DNA of 64,000 nucleotides from an uncultured Bariatricus sp. (lineage in GTDB: Bacteria; Bacillota; Clostridia; Lachnospirales; Lachnospiraceae), in assembly GCA_934320645.1 (NCBI GenBank), contig CAKRFP010000009.1, positions 12,411 through 76,410 of the forward strand. Reading direction: 5' to 3'. Each line of letters starts with the position of its first letter. The first letter of the stretch is position 1. The notes beneath the pieces are model-generated. The model was not told the DNA's origin. It made no database searches and was given only the letters and a program-made list of their open reading frames with translations. Both the position numbers and the translations under genes were made by a program. Below are positions 48,374 to 57,088 of this stretch, one piece after another.

Positions 48374-49507
48374 ATGAGTATAGATATTACGATCGAGGAA
48401 ATGGAAGCACTTCCTGCAGAGTCCTACGAGCTTTTTGATATCCGTGGCGAGATCGAGCGCGCCCATGGAATCCTGCCGAATTCGACGGCAAGCTCAGCAG
48501 ATGTACTGATGGAGAATCCACCGGAAGATAAGGAAAAGAAGATTATTATCTGCTGCAGCAGAGGACAGATCAGCAGGGATATCGCAGAAGAACTGCAGGA
48601 TCAGGGATATGAAGCATACAGCCTGAAGGGCGGTTATGTTGGATGGCTGATGGCAGATATGAAGAAAAAGGAAGCAGATGATGTATGTGAACATGTGGAA
48701 CTTAGTATCCGCAAGAAGTTCAAAAAGAAGATCTGGTCCAAATTTACAAAAGCTGTCAGAGAATATGAATTGGTCAAAGAAGGTGACCGGATCGCAGTAT
48801 GTATTTCCGGTGGAAAAGATTCAATGCTGATGGCAAAGCTTTTCCAGGAATTAAAGCGTCACAACAAGTTTAACTTTGAAGTAAAGTTCCTGGTGATGGA
48901 TCCGGGATACAGTCCGGAGAACCGGAAGGTTATTGAAGAAAACGCAAGAAAGATGAAGATTCCGATCCAGATCTTTGAATCCAATATTTTCGAATCGGTA
49001 TTTGAAATCGAAAAATCACCGTGTTATATCTGTGCAAGGATGAGACGTGGATATCTTTATAATTTTGCACAGCAGATGGGCTGTAACAAAATCGCACTGG
49101 GACATCATTATGACGATGTGATCGAGACGATCCTGATGGGAATGCTCTACAGTGCGCAGGTGCAGACTATGATGCCGAAGCTTCACAGTACAAATTTTGA
49201 AGGGATGGAACTGATCCGCCCGATGTATCTGATCCGTGAGGATGACATTAAGGCATGGAGAGATTACAATGATCTGCATTTTATCCAGTGTGCATGTAAG
49301 TTTACCGATACCTGCACAACCTGCAACAATGAAGAAAATCAGTCAAAGCGTATGGAAATCAAAAAGCTGATCGCAGAGCTTAAGAAGACGAACCCGTTTG
49401 TGGAGGGCAATATTTTCAAGAGTGTGGAAAATGTCAATCTGGATACCGTTGTTGGATATAAGGCAAAAGGGGTAAGACATAATTTCCTGGATACTTATGA
49501 TGATTAA
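48374..49507 (+). CDS. Rhodanese-TtcA fusion: tRNA thiolation-type PP-loop protein
   Basis: 377 residues from the ATG at 48374 (AAGGAGAAAATCA). Residues about 5-105 form a rhodanese domain with an active-site loop IIICCSRGQISRD (Cys60/61). From about 140 comes an N-type ATP pyrophosphatase with the PP-loop CISGGKDSMLMAK, then the cysteine pairs CYICARMRRGYL and CTTC near the C-terminus that bind an iron-sulfur cluster in TtcA, and GHHYDDVIETILMGMLY. TtcA thiolates a cytidine in tRNA. The fused rhodanese could hand persulfide sulfur to the catalytic domain. Direct neighbour of the sulfur cluster, but no Rrf2-like site is seen here. Confidence 0.87.
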   Translation: MSIDITIEEMEALPAESYELFDIRGEIERAHGILPNSTASSADVLMENPPEDKEKKIIICCSRGQISRDIAEELQDQGYEAYSLKGGYVGWLMADMKKKEADDVCEHVELSIRKKFKKKIWSKFTKAVREYELVKEGDRIAVCISGGKDSMLMAKLFQELKRHNKFNFEVKFLVMDPGYSPENRKVIEENARKMKIPIQIFESNIFESVFEIEKSPCYICARMRRGYLYNFAQQMGCNKIALGHHYDDVIETILMGMLYSAQVQTMMPKLHSTNFEGMELIRPMYLIREDDIKAWRDYNDLHFIQCACKFTDTCTTCNNEENQSKRMEIKKLIAELKKTNPFVEGNIFKSVENVNLDTVVGYKAKGVRHNFLDTYDD

Positions 49508-49553
49508 AAAGAAGCGGATATGCGGCTGCATATCTGAACGATAGAAAGACAAT

Positions 49554-49599
49554 AAAATTCCCGCCGGACAGGTAAATGGATCTGTCTGGCGGGAATTTT
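49554..49599. terminator. Bidirectional terminator between ttcA-like and diguanylate cyclase genes
   Basis: AAAATTCCCGCCGGACAG pairs with CTGTCTGGCGGGAATTTT (one wobble); A and T runs on both sides serve convergent genes. Confidence 0.9.
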
Positions 49600-49651
49600 A
49601 AAATTAAGCAGCGGATATATCCGGATCAGGGTTAAAAATCCATGATGCGAA

Positions 49652-51136
49652 CTAAGATAAAATAACTTCTGGCTTTTTGCATATATCGTGGTAAATAACA
49701 AACTGGCCTCGTCCATTCTGTTTGGCTGTGTAGAGGGCCTGGTCAGCAAGACGGTATAGCTGGCTGAAGGATTCGGCATCTATTGGAGCGACTGCACAGC
49801 CGATGCTGCAGGACAGCTTCTGACCATTTAATTCAGGAATATTTACATTTTCGAGATTCGCATAGAGCTTTTTCAAATGTAGTTGAATACTGTAATCCAG
49901 ACGTACATTTTTCATAAGGATCATGAATTCATCACCGCCGACACGACCGATGATGTCAGTTGTACGGAACTGTTCTTTTAGAAAACCAGCAAATATTTTC
50001 AATACTTGATCGCCGGTGACATGTCCAAAAGTATCATTGATCTGTTTGAAATAATCCATATCGATCATCATTAAAGCCTGGAAATCTTCAAAATCTTTCT
50101 CATGCAGCCATTCAGAAATCATGTGTTCCGTATAAATTTTGTTCAGAAGACCGGTAAGTGCATCTGTGTGTGCCTGATGAAGAAGCGAGGTCTGGTTTTT
50201 TTGGTTGATCTTCCAGAGTGCGAGAATCAGAATCAGTACAATACAGATGAAGAATGCAAACAGGACAAGCTCATAATGATTGATAAATGCAAAGGACTGA
50301 CGTGCTTCAGCAGCCGGAACAATATAGCAGAGCATCCAGTCGTTGTATTTAAGTGGCTGATAGGAAATATAACGTGCGTGTGATACATCTGTGGCAATCT
50401 TGCGGCAGTTTGAGCGGCCAAGCTTAAAGTCTTCCTGAAGGGTAGCACCATCTTCTGAGGTCTGGAATACCCAGCCTGAGGAAGAAGTGAAAAAGTTCTC
50501 CTGAATCTTACCATGTGCAGCTTCAATAGAAACAATGTTGCCGTCTGAGTCTGTGATAAAGGAATAACCGGAACCTGAATACAGATCCTCAAAGAGTATG
50601 GAAGTCAGCGCAGTAACATCGATGGAACCTCCAAGTACACCGATGATATTTTGATTTTTATCATAAATAGGAACGGTAAGTACAACAAGAGTTTCGCTGT
50701 CTACACTGCTTGACAGAGGTGAACTGAGAACTCGTCCACCATTTAGTGTTTTCTGGAAATAGTCCCGTGAGCTTACATCCGTTTTTTTACCATCACTGGA
50801 GCGCCCGATGCCATCAGTGTCAAATAGCATAAGCCGGTGATAGGAACTGGAAGAAGCCAGATCGGAAAGAAGCTGCAGATTGTCTGAGCTGAACAAATCT
50901 GAGGTTGTTCCAAAGTAGGTAGCAGGACTTTCCAGAAATTCGTATTCTTTGTCCAAAACCAGCTCCAGGTGGTCTTTTTGCTGTAGTGTATTCTTTTGAA
51001 TAACGTTCTGTACACTTTCATCAACGCTTTGATGGACAAACCAGAAAAAAATCAGAAGTGTGAACGTCATTACAATCAGGAACGAAATGACAGCTGTTCC
51101 GTATTGTGTCAGTTCTTGACGTGATATTTTTTTCAT
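49652..51136 (-). CDS. Membrane diguanylate cyclase with extracellular sensor domain
   Basis: 494 residues. Membrane helix at about 13-35, an extracellular dCache-type sensor (about 40-275; SSSYHRLMLFDTDGIGRSSD, RDYFQKTLNGGRVLSSPLSS), a second helix (about 280-305) and a GGDEF domain (about 330-490) with HTDALTGLLNKIY, DMDYFKQINDTFGH and the intact active-site motif VGGDEFMIL. It makes the second messenger c-di-GMP in the cytoplasm in response to an external ligand. No EAL domain. Single gene on the minus strand; an AT-rich, possibly structured 200-bp gap separates it from pepV. Confidence 0.93.
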   Translation of the reverse strand: MKKISRQELTQYGTAVISFLIVMTFTLLIFFWFVHQSVDESVQNVIQKNTLQQKDHLELVLDKEYEFLESPATYFGTTSDLFSSDNLQLLSDLASSSSYHRLMLFDTDGIGRSSDGKKTDVSSRDYFQKTLNGGRVLSSPLSSSVDSETLVVLTVPIYDKNQNIIGVLGGSIDVTALTSILFEDLYSGSGYSFITDSDGNIVSIEAAHGKIQENFFTSSSGWVFQTSEDGATLQEDFKLGRSNCRKIATDVSHARYISYQPLKYNDWMLCYIVPAAEARQSFAFINHYELVLFAFFICIVLILILALWKINQKNQTSLLHQAHTDALTGLLNKIYTEHMISEWLHEKDFEDFQALMMIDMDYFKQINDTFGHVTGDQVLKIFAGFLKEQFRTTDIIGRVGGDEFMILMKNVRLDYSIQLHLKKLYANLENVNIPELNGQKLSCSIGCAVAPIDAESFSQLYRLADQALYTAKQNGRGQFVIYHDICKKPEVILS

Positions 51137-51272
51137 GCAAGATCCCCCTCTTTTTGTACGTCAATAAATAAGTAATTGTATTTTTTAAATTATACCATGA
51201 ATGATCTGAGCTGTCATCGGTTTTGCATACTAAATAAGCAAAAAAACATACATAATAAACAAAAATAAAAAC

Positions 51273-51332
51273 AAAAAGAGAGAGAATAACGTGAAATATT
51301 AACAAAGTCATTACGTTATTCTCTCTTTTTTT
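51273..51332. terminator. Terminator of the pepT-yfcC-pepV operon
   Basis: AAAGAGAGAGAATAACGT pairs with ACGTTATTCTCTCTTTT; long stem with A/T runs on both sides, so it works in both directions. Confidence 0.85.
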
Positions 51333-51342
51333 GTAATATTAT

Positions 51343-52719
51343 TTATTTTGCAAGTCTGTAAATTGCATCCAGATAAATCTTCATCCAGAGATCCAGCTTT
51401 TCCAGATCCAGATATTCATTGGTCTGATGCATCAGATCTGGCTGATCCGGAAGAAGTGCACCGAAGGCAACACAGTTATCCAGTGCTCTTGCATAAGAGC
51501 ATGCGCCGTCAACCAGAGGTTTGGCAGAAGCATCACCGGTCACTGAGCGGTAGGAGTCCATCAGTGTCTGCACCAGGAAGGAATCTTCCGGCACGTGGAT
51601 CGATTCGGTTGCATATGGATTCTCAAAACGGAACCGGGAGCCGGAAAGATGCTGTTCAATGATCTCCTGTACCTGAATACATTTATATGTAACCGGTACG
51701 CGGTTATCGATGGAGAAGATTACTTTATGGTTCTCCGTTTCTACTTTTCCAACATTGAAGGTAAGACCTCTGGAGATCTCATCGGACAGATCAATTCCAA
51801 GACTCTTTCCCGACAGATCAAAGCCGATGTGTTCCATATAGAACCTGGCGATCTCACCCAGTTCATTTTCCAGAGGGAGTTCGGATAATACCAGCATCAG
51901 TCCGCTGATCGCATTGATTCCGGTAGAAGGGTGTGCGGCATGTGCGGCAAAACCTTCTGCGGTCAGCCGGAGAGATGAACCTGCATTTTCTACGGTAAAG
52001 TGGCATTTACTCTGGGTTTCCCAGGAGAGCAGGCTTTTGCGGATCATGGCTTCCAGATCGACAGGAAGCAGAACCGATGCATGGTCTGCCACTGCATTAA
52101 ATGCGTTTCCACCAGATAAGGTAATATCCTCTGAAATATCGGTTACGAGCTGATACTGGAAGACACCCTTTTCAGCATAGATCAGTGGGAATACTGCATC
52201 CGGTGTGAAGGACATCTGTGGGGCAGGGATTTTTTTCTTGTTGAAATAATAGTCCATGCATTTCCAGTCTGTCTCTTCGTTCGCACCTACAATAAAACGG
52301 ATCTTTTTGCTGAGTGACACACCCATTTCTTTTAAAATCTTGACTGCATGGAGGCAGGCAAGAAGAGGACCTTTATCATCAAGTACGCCACGACCATACA
52401 GCTTTCCGTCAATGATTTCCGGTTTAAACGGATCACATATCCAGCTGCCACTGCATGGAACCACGTCCACATGACCGAGGATTCCGAGAGTTTCTTCCTG
52501 ATTACCATAGTCCGCGTGTCCGGCATAGTGATCGAAATTTTCTGTTTTAAGACCAATGGACTCTGCCATCTCAAGGAAACAGTCCAATGCTTTGGCAGCA
52601 CCCGCACCGAAAGGCATTCCTGCCTCCGGTGTGTCTTCCACGCTGTCTATGGACACCAGTTTCATAATATCATGAATCAGACTTTCACGGTCTTCTTTTA
52701 TTTGTTTTTCAAAATCCAT
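51343..52719 (-). CDS. pepV: PepV-type dipeptidase (M20)
   Basis: 458 residues. M20 ligands: LGILGHVDVVPCSG (His, Asp), YGRGVLDDKGPLLACL (bridging Asp), FIVGANEETDWKCMDYYF (catalytic Glu pair), SFTPDAVFPLIYAEKG, and the final His in LMHQTNEYLDL. The large lid domain and GRGVLDDKGP are typical of PepV/carnosinase-type enzymes that cut dipeptides in the cytoplasm. GGAGGAACACTC precedes the start. Third gene of the minus-strand operon pepT-yfcC-pepV. Confidence 0.92.
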   Translation of the reverse strand: MDFEKQIKEDRESLIHDIMKLVSIDSVEDTPEAGMPFGAGAAKALDCFLEMAESIGLKTENFDHYAGHADYGNQEETLGILGHVDVVPCSGSWICDPFKPEIIDGKLYGRGVLDDKGPLLACLHAVKILKEMGVSLSKKIRFIVGANEETDWKCMDYYFNKKKIPAPQMSFTPDAVFPLIYAEKGVFQYQLVTDISEDITLSGGNAFNAVADHASVLLPVDLEAMIRKSLLSWETQSKCHFTVENAGSSLRLTAEGFAAHAAHPSTGINAISGLMLVLSELPLENELGEIARFYMEHIGFDLSGKSLGIDLSDEISRGLTFNVGKVETENHKVIFSIDNRVPVTYKCIQVQEIIEQHLSGSRFRFENPYATESIHVPEDSFLVQTLMDSYRSVTGDASAKPLVDGACSYARALDNCVAFGALLPDQPDLMHQTNEYLDLEKLDLWMKIYLDAIYRLAK

Positions 52720-52746
52720 AAGAGTGTTCCTCCTTATACGCAGCGT

Positions 52747-54246
52747 TTATACATATAACTGGATGATCAGCATGATCGCACTGAATACGGTGGTCATACC
52801 CATCAGAGGCATGATGAATTTCAGCCATTTATCGTAAGTAACATCTACCATTGCAAGGGATGCAAGGATTAGACCGGTTGGTGTGATGAAGGAGATCAGA
52901 CCAAGACCGTATGCGTAAGCAGATACGATTGCTGATCTTGAAACGCCAACTGTATCGGCAAGTGGAGCCATGATCGGGATGGACAGAACCGCAAGCCCTG
53001 AGGAAGAGGAAATGAAGAATCCAAGTACGATGAATACAAGCATCATCAGAATGATGAATACGATTGGATTCATTCCGCTGATCGCACCCGAGAAGAATTC
53101 CAGGATGGTGTCAGAGATCATACCGTCTTCCAGGATAATGTTGATACCACGGGCCACACCGACTACAAGCGCTACACCCATCAGGTCAGCAGCACCGCCG
53201 ATAAACTGGTCCATAAAGTTTTTTTCGCCAATACCTGAGGTAAATGCAAGCAGAATCGCGCAGGCAAGGAAGAGAGCGGTCATGTTATCGAACCACCATC
53301 CCTGTGCGACAAGTCCCCATACGAGCACACCGAAGGATACGCCGAATACGAGAAGGGAAAGCTTCATCTTTCCGGTAAATTCAGGAACTTCGCCCTGATG
53401 TCCAAATTTCTGCATATGATGTTCATACTGATCGTAGCAGATGGATTTTGTTGGGTCTTCTTTTACCTTCTTTGCGTAGCGAAGGATGTAGATCAGAGTG
53501 ATCAAAGTACCGATCACCAGTGCAATACCACGGATTCCCATACCGTCAGCAAGGCTGATTCCGGCTGCGTTGGATGCATTCCCAACAGAGAACGGGTTGA
53601 TGGTTGGGAACATGGTTCCAATGGAAGAACCCATGTAAATTGCAGCGATACAAACCATAACGTCATATCCGGCCGCAAGGAATACCGGTACAAGGATCGG
53701 GTACAGGGCAATGGTTTCTTCTGCAAGTCCGAAGGTTGTTCCGCCGGCAGCGATGATGATCGTGATCAGGATGATCAGGATATACTCTTTGCCTTTGGTG
53801 ACTTTGGAAAGTGCTGCAATCGCCGCATTAAATGCACCCATATAATTCAGGACACCGATACATCCGCCAAGGATAAATACGAAAAGGATGATATCGATGG
53901 TATCGTAAACACCACTGATCGCCGCAAGGAGGATTTTAAATACACCCTGCGGTTCCTGATCGACTCTCTCGTAGGTTCCAGGAACAGCGATCGGCTTGCT
54001 GATACTTCCATCAAGGAATTTATTTAAGTTTCCGGTAACACCAAGCTCGTCCAGAGATTCCTGGGTAGGAGCCATTTCTGTCACTTCACCTTCCGGCGTT
54101 GTGATTTCAAATACATCATGATCTGCGTTGTAGGTTAATTTGGAATAAAGTCCTGCCGGTACCACTGCGGTTAAGATCGCAGCAAAAATGAGGACAATAA
54201 ATAATACGGTAAGCGCAGATGGGAAAGATATTTTCTTCTTTTTCAT
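52747..54246 (-). CDS. YfcC-family membrane transporter
   Basis: 499 residues and about twelve helices. TAVVPAGLYSKLTYN near the start, FKILLAAISGVYDTIDIILFVFILGGCIG in two pieces, AGGTTFGLAEETIALYPILV, YMGSSIGTMFPTINPFSVG and FFISSSSGLAVLSIPIMAPL are typical of the YfcC / C4-dicarboxylate anaerobic carrier-like family, which includes peptide- and arginine-associated carriers. Lying between two peptidase genes, it most likely imports di- or tripeptides or exchanges their products. Confidence 0.88.
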   Translation of the reverse strand: MKKKKISFPSALTVLFIVLIFAAILTAVVPAGLYSKLTYNADHDVFEITTPEGEVTEMAPTQESLDELGVTGNLNKFLDGSISKPIAVPGTYERVDQEPQGVFKILLAAISGVYDTIDIILFVFILGGCIGVLNYMGAFNAAIAALSKVTKGKEYILIILITIIIAAGGTTFGLAEETIALYPILVPVFLAAGYDVMVCIAAIYMGSSIGTMFPTINPFSVGNASNAAGISLADGMGIRGIALVIGTLITLIYILRYAKKVKEDPTKSICYDQYEHHMQKFGHQGEVPEFTGKMKLSLLVFGVSFGVLVWGLVAQGWWFDNMTALFLACAILLAFTSGIGEKNFMDQFIGGAADLMGVALVVGVARGINIILEDGMISDTILEFFSGAISGMNPIVFIILMMLVFIVLGFFISSSSGLAVLSIPIMAPLADTVGVSRSAIVSAYAYGLGLISFITPTGLILASLAMVDVTYDKWLKFIMPLMGMTTVFSAIMLIIQLYV

Positions 54247-54264
54247 AATCAGTACCTCTGTTTT

Positions 54265-55488
54265 CTATGATTCATTTGCAAAGATTTTTACAAGTTCTAC
54301 GATGACACGGACAGCCGCTTCCATTCCTTCGATGGTAACGTGCTCCAGTGGTCCGTGATATCCGTGACCGCCAGTGCCAAGGTTCGGGCAAGGAAGACCT
54401 TTGAAGGAAAGCTTGCAGCCATCGGTTCCGCCTCTGATCGGAGAGATATCCTCCGGGACATCTGCTTTCACACAGGCCTCCCGTGCATAATCGATCAGAT
54501 ACATATGCTCTCTGATGATGCATTCCATGTTCTGGTATTCATCCGTAAGTGTCAGTGTGACGGTGCCTTCGCCCCAAAGTTCATTCAGGATTTTTTCAAT
54601 ATGACGGAGGGTATTGCGGCGTGCTTCAAAGCTTGCGCTGTCGTGATCGCGGATAATGTATTCGGATACGGCATGTCCTTCGTCGCCGTGGATGCTCAGA
54701 AGGTGGTAGAATCCTTCATACTGTTCGGTATGACGCGGAATCTCGTATCTTGGGAGCATGTTGTTGATATCTGCTGCAATGAGAACCGCATTGATCATCA
54801 CATCTTTTGCAGAACCCGGATGTACGTTTTTACCGTTGATCTCAAATTTTGCTTCGCATGCATTAAAATTCTGATACTGGATCTCGCCTTCGCCGTCCCC
54901 GTCCAGCGTGTAGGCAACCTCTGCATCAAAAGCTTCAAAATCAAAATGAGCAGCACCGCTTCCACATTCTTCATCTGGTGTAAATGCGATACTGATCTGT
55001 CCGTGCGGAATATTTTCATTTTGTAGGATTTCAAGAAGCTGCATGATTTCAGCAATACCGGCTTTATCATCAACTCCAAGAATGGTATTTCCATCGGAAG
55101 TGATGAGTGTACGCCCCTTTAATCCTTTCAGATGCGGGAAATCTTTTGTTGTAAGAACCCGTCCGCTGTCTCCGAGAACGAGATCACAGCCATCGTAATC
55201 TGGTGTACAGACCGGATGGATTTCTGCCTCACAAAATTCCGGAACAGTGTCCATATGCGCGATAAATCCAAGTTTTTTCTTTGATTCATATCCCGGAGTA
55301 GCAGGAAGAATTCCGTAGACAAAGCATTTGTCATCCAGAACAACCCTGCTAAGTCCGAGCTCTTTCAGTTCGTCAGCAAGGATTCTTGCAAGATCAAACT
55401 GACACTTGGAGGTCGGAACTGTATCGCTGTTTTCATCGCATGGTGTTTTGACCGCGATGTATTCGAGTAACCTTTCTTCTACTTTCAT
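54265..55488 (-). CDS. pepT: Peptidase T (tripeptide aminopeptidase)
   Basis: 407 residues. LGFIAHMDTVPEFCEAEI, TILGVDDKAGIAEIMQLLE, IAFTPDEECGSGAAHFD, AYTLDGDGEGEIQYQNFNA and PCPNLGTGGHGYHGPLEHVT give the two-zinc M20B site and match PepT over its full length. It removes the N-terminal residue of tripeptides in the cytoplasm. GGAGAAAACAA precedes the ATG. First gene of the operon, behind a minus-strand promoter (55553-55581) and divergent from an XRE regulator. Confidence 0.95.
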   Translation of the reverse strand: MKVEERLLEYIAVKTPCDENSDTVPTSKCQFDLARILADELKELGLSRVVLDDKCFVYGILPATPGYESKKKLGFIAHMDTVPEFCEAEIHPVCTPDYDGCDLVLGDSGRVLTTKDFPHLKGLKGRTLITSDGNTILGVDDKAGIAEIMQLLEILQNENIPHGQISIAFTPDEECGSGAAHFDFEAFDAEVAYTLDGDGEGEIQYQNFNACEAKFEINGKNVHPGSAKDVMINAVLIAADINNMLPRYEIPRHTEQYEGFYHLLSIHGDEGHAVSEYIIRDHDSASFEARRNTLRHIEKILNELWGEGTVTLTLTDEYQNMECIIREHMYLIDYAREACVKADVPEDISPIRGGTDGCKLSFKGLPCPNLGTGGHGYHGPLEHVTIEGMEAAVRVIVELVKIFANES

Positions 55489-55552
55489 TTGTTTTCTCCT
55501 TCCACATATCCTGATATACGGATTGCTCCGCGCTCTGTGTTTTTATGCTACC

Positions 55553-55581
55553 ATTTTATCCGGGAAAATCAGAAAAGACAA
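55553..55581 (-). promoter_or_regulatory. Promoter of the pepT-yfcC-pepV operon
   Basis: Minus strand: TTGTCT (55581-55576), 17-nt spacer, TAAAAT (55558-55553). Confidence 0.6.
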
Positions 55582-55596
55582 AAGAGGCGGGTTTTA

Positions 55597-55625
55597 TTGA
55601 CACGAAAAAAAAGGACGTGTTATTA
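55597..55625 (+). promoter_or_regulatory. Possible promoter and operator of the XRE regulator
   Basis: TTGACA (55597-55602), 17-nt spacer, a weak TTATTA (55620-55625). An inverted repeat ACACG-N11-CGTGT (55600-55620) fills the spacer and could be the regulator's own site, placed between the two divergent promoters. Confidence 0.45.
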
Positions 55626-55729
55626 TTAGAATAAGAGAAAAAACATGGTGAAGACTGCAAATTTGGAAAAATGCGTTAAGATATATGCACATGTTATAAA
55701 AAAATTGATTTAAAGGAAAGAAAATTGGT

Positions 55730-56431
55730 ATGAATGTAGATGAGAAGGTAGGGCGTAATATTAGAAAATACCGGATGGCATATAATATGACACTGAAAGA
55801 ACTTGCCGTAAGACTGCATAAGAGTGTGTCGACAGTTTCTAAATACGAAAAAGGGGATATTTCATTGGATATTTCGACATTTCTTGAATTGTCTAAGATT
55901 TTTAAGGTGTCACCTCTTGCGATTATCGGAGATGAGATTGCCGAGGGAGAGGAAGAATATACTTATGCGGAGACGATTGAAAAACTGTACATGTACAGCT
56001 ATGACGGGATGGGGAAAGCAATTGTCAAAAGTGTGATTGAACAGCAGGCGGTGGAAGGAAAGAATAACAAATATAAAGTGCATTTGTTTAATGATGTAAG
56101 TGAGATCAAAGAACCGGGGGAATGTGGCGGACTTTATGCTGGTGAGTATGAAAAGGAAGGATTTATCGGAACCTATATGCTTCATAACCAGGCGCTGAAA
56201 TCAGAACACATCATGATCTCCTGTGTAAATAATCTGGTGAATCCGGGACAGCAGCTGGCACTGGTGTCCGGTCTCTCCAATTATACGATGCTTCCGGTGA
56301 CCTTTAAAGCAGTGATTTCGGAAAAAGAAATTGTAAATAAAGAAAAGCTTATGAATCTTCTTACATTCAACAAAGAAGATTTTAAACTTATGAAGCAGAT
56401 GAATTATCTTACCATACAAAATATGAGATAA
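55730..56431 (+). CDS. XRE-family regulator with unknown C-terminal domain
   Basis: 233 residues: a helix-turn-helix of the XRE/Cro type (8-64; NIRKYRMAYNMTLKELAVRL then HKSVSTVSKYEKG) and a C-terminal part of about 150 residues that looks like a beta-rich ligand or oligomerisation domain (GEYEKEGFIGTYMLHNQAL, PGQQLALVSGLSNYTMLPVT), family not recognised. Divergent from the peptide operon and the most likely regulator of it. A short gap of 15 bases separates it from nth. Confidence 0.82.
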   Translation: MNVDEKVGRNIRKYRMAYNMTLKELAVRLHKSVSTVSKYEKGDISLDISTFLELSKIFKVSPLAIIGDEIAEGEEEYTYAETIEKLYMYSYDGMGKAIVKSVIEQQAVEGKNNKYKVHLFNDVSEIKEPGECGGLYAGEYEKEGFIGTYMLHNQALKSEHIMISCVNNLVNPGQQLALVSGLSNYTMLPVTFKAVISEKEIVNKEKLMNLLTFNKEDFKLMKQMNYLTIQNMR

Positions 56432-56446
56432 AGAAGGATAAAAAAG

Positions 56447-57088
56447 ATGACAAAGAAACAGAGAACACTGGAAGTAATAGAACGCTTAAGAAAGGAATAT
56501 CCGGATGCAGACTGTACCCTGGATTATGATCAGGCATGGAAGCTTCTGGTCAGTGTCCGACTGGCAGCGCAGTGTACCGATGCACGGGTAAATGTAGTTG
56601 TAGAAGGCTTATTTGCAAAATATCCGACAGTAGAGGCTCTTGCAGAAGCGGATGTAAATGATATTGAGGAAATCGTCCGTCCTTGCGGGCTTGGGAAAAG
56701 TAAGGCACGGGATATCAGTGCCTGTATGAAGATGCTCCGGGATGAATATGGCGGTAAGATTCCGAAGGATTTTAATGCGATCTTGAAACTGCCGGGAGTT
56801 GGAAGAAAGAGCGCGAACCTGATCATGGGTGATGTATTTGGAGAGCCTGCGATCGTTACAGATACGCATTGTATTCGTCTGGTAAATCGCATTGGACTGG
56901 TAGACGGAATTAAAGAGCCGAAGAAAGTAGAGATGGAACTCTGGAAGCTGGTTCCGCCGGAGGAAGGAAGTGACTTCTGTCACAGACTGGTGTATCACGG
57001 AAGAGAAGTCTGTACGGCAAGGACGAAGCCGCACTGCGACAGATGCTGTCTGGCAGATATCTGTAAGAAGGTAGGGGTAGAAAAATAA
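56447..57088 (+). CDS. nth: Endonuclease III
   Basis: 213 residues, full length. Helix-hairpin-helix LPGVGRKSANLIM with catalytic Lys121, catalytic Asp139 in IVTDTHCIRLVNRIG, and the C-terminal 4Fe-4S cluster cysteines C-x6-C-x2-C-x5-C (VCTARTKPHCDRCCLADIC). It removes oxidised pyrimidines and nicks DNA at abasic sites. The stop is immediately followed by the start of the FliB-like gene (TAAATG), so the two are coupled. Confidence 0.96.
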   Translation: MTKKQRTLEVIERLRKEYPDADCTLDYDQAWKLLVSVRLAAQCTDARVNVVVEGLFAKYPTVEALAEADVNDIEEIVRPCGLGKSKARDISACMKMLRDEYGGKIPKDFNAILKLPGVGRKSANLIMGDVFGEPAIVTDTHCIRLVNRIGLVDGIKEPKKVEMELWKLVPPEEGSDFCHRLVYHGREVCTARTKPHCDRCCLADICKKVGVEK

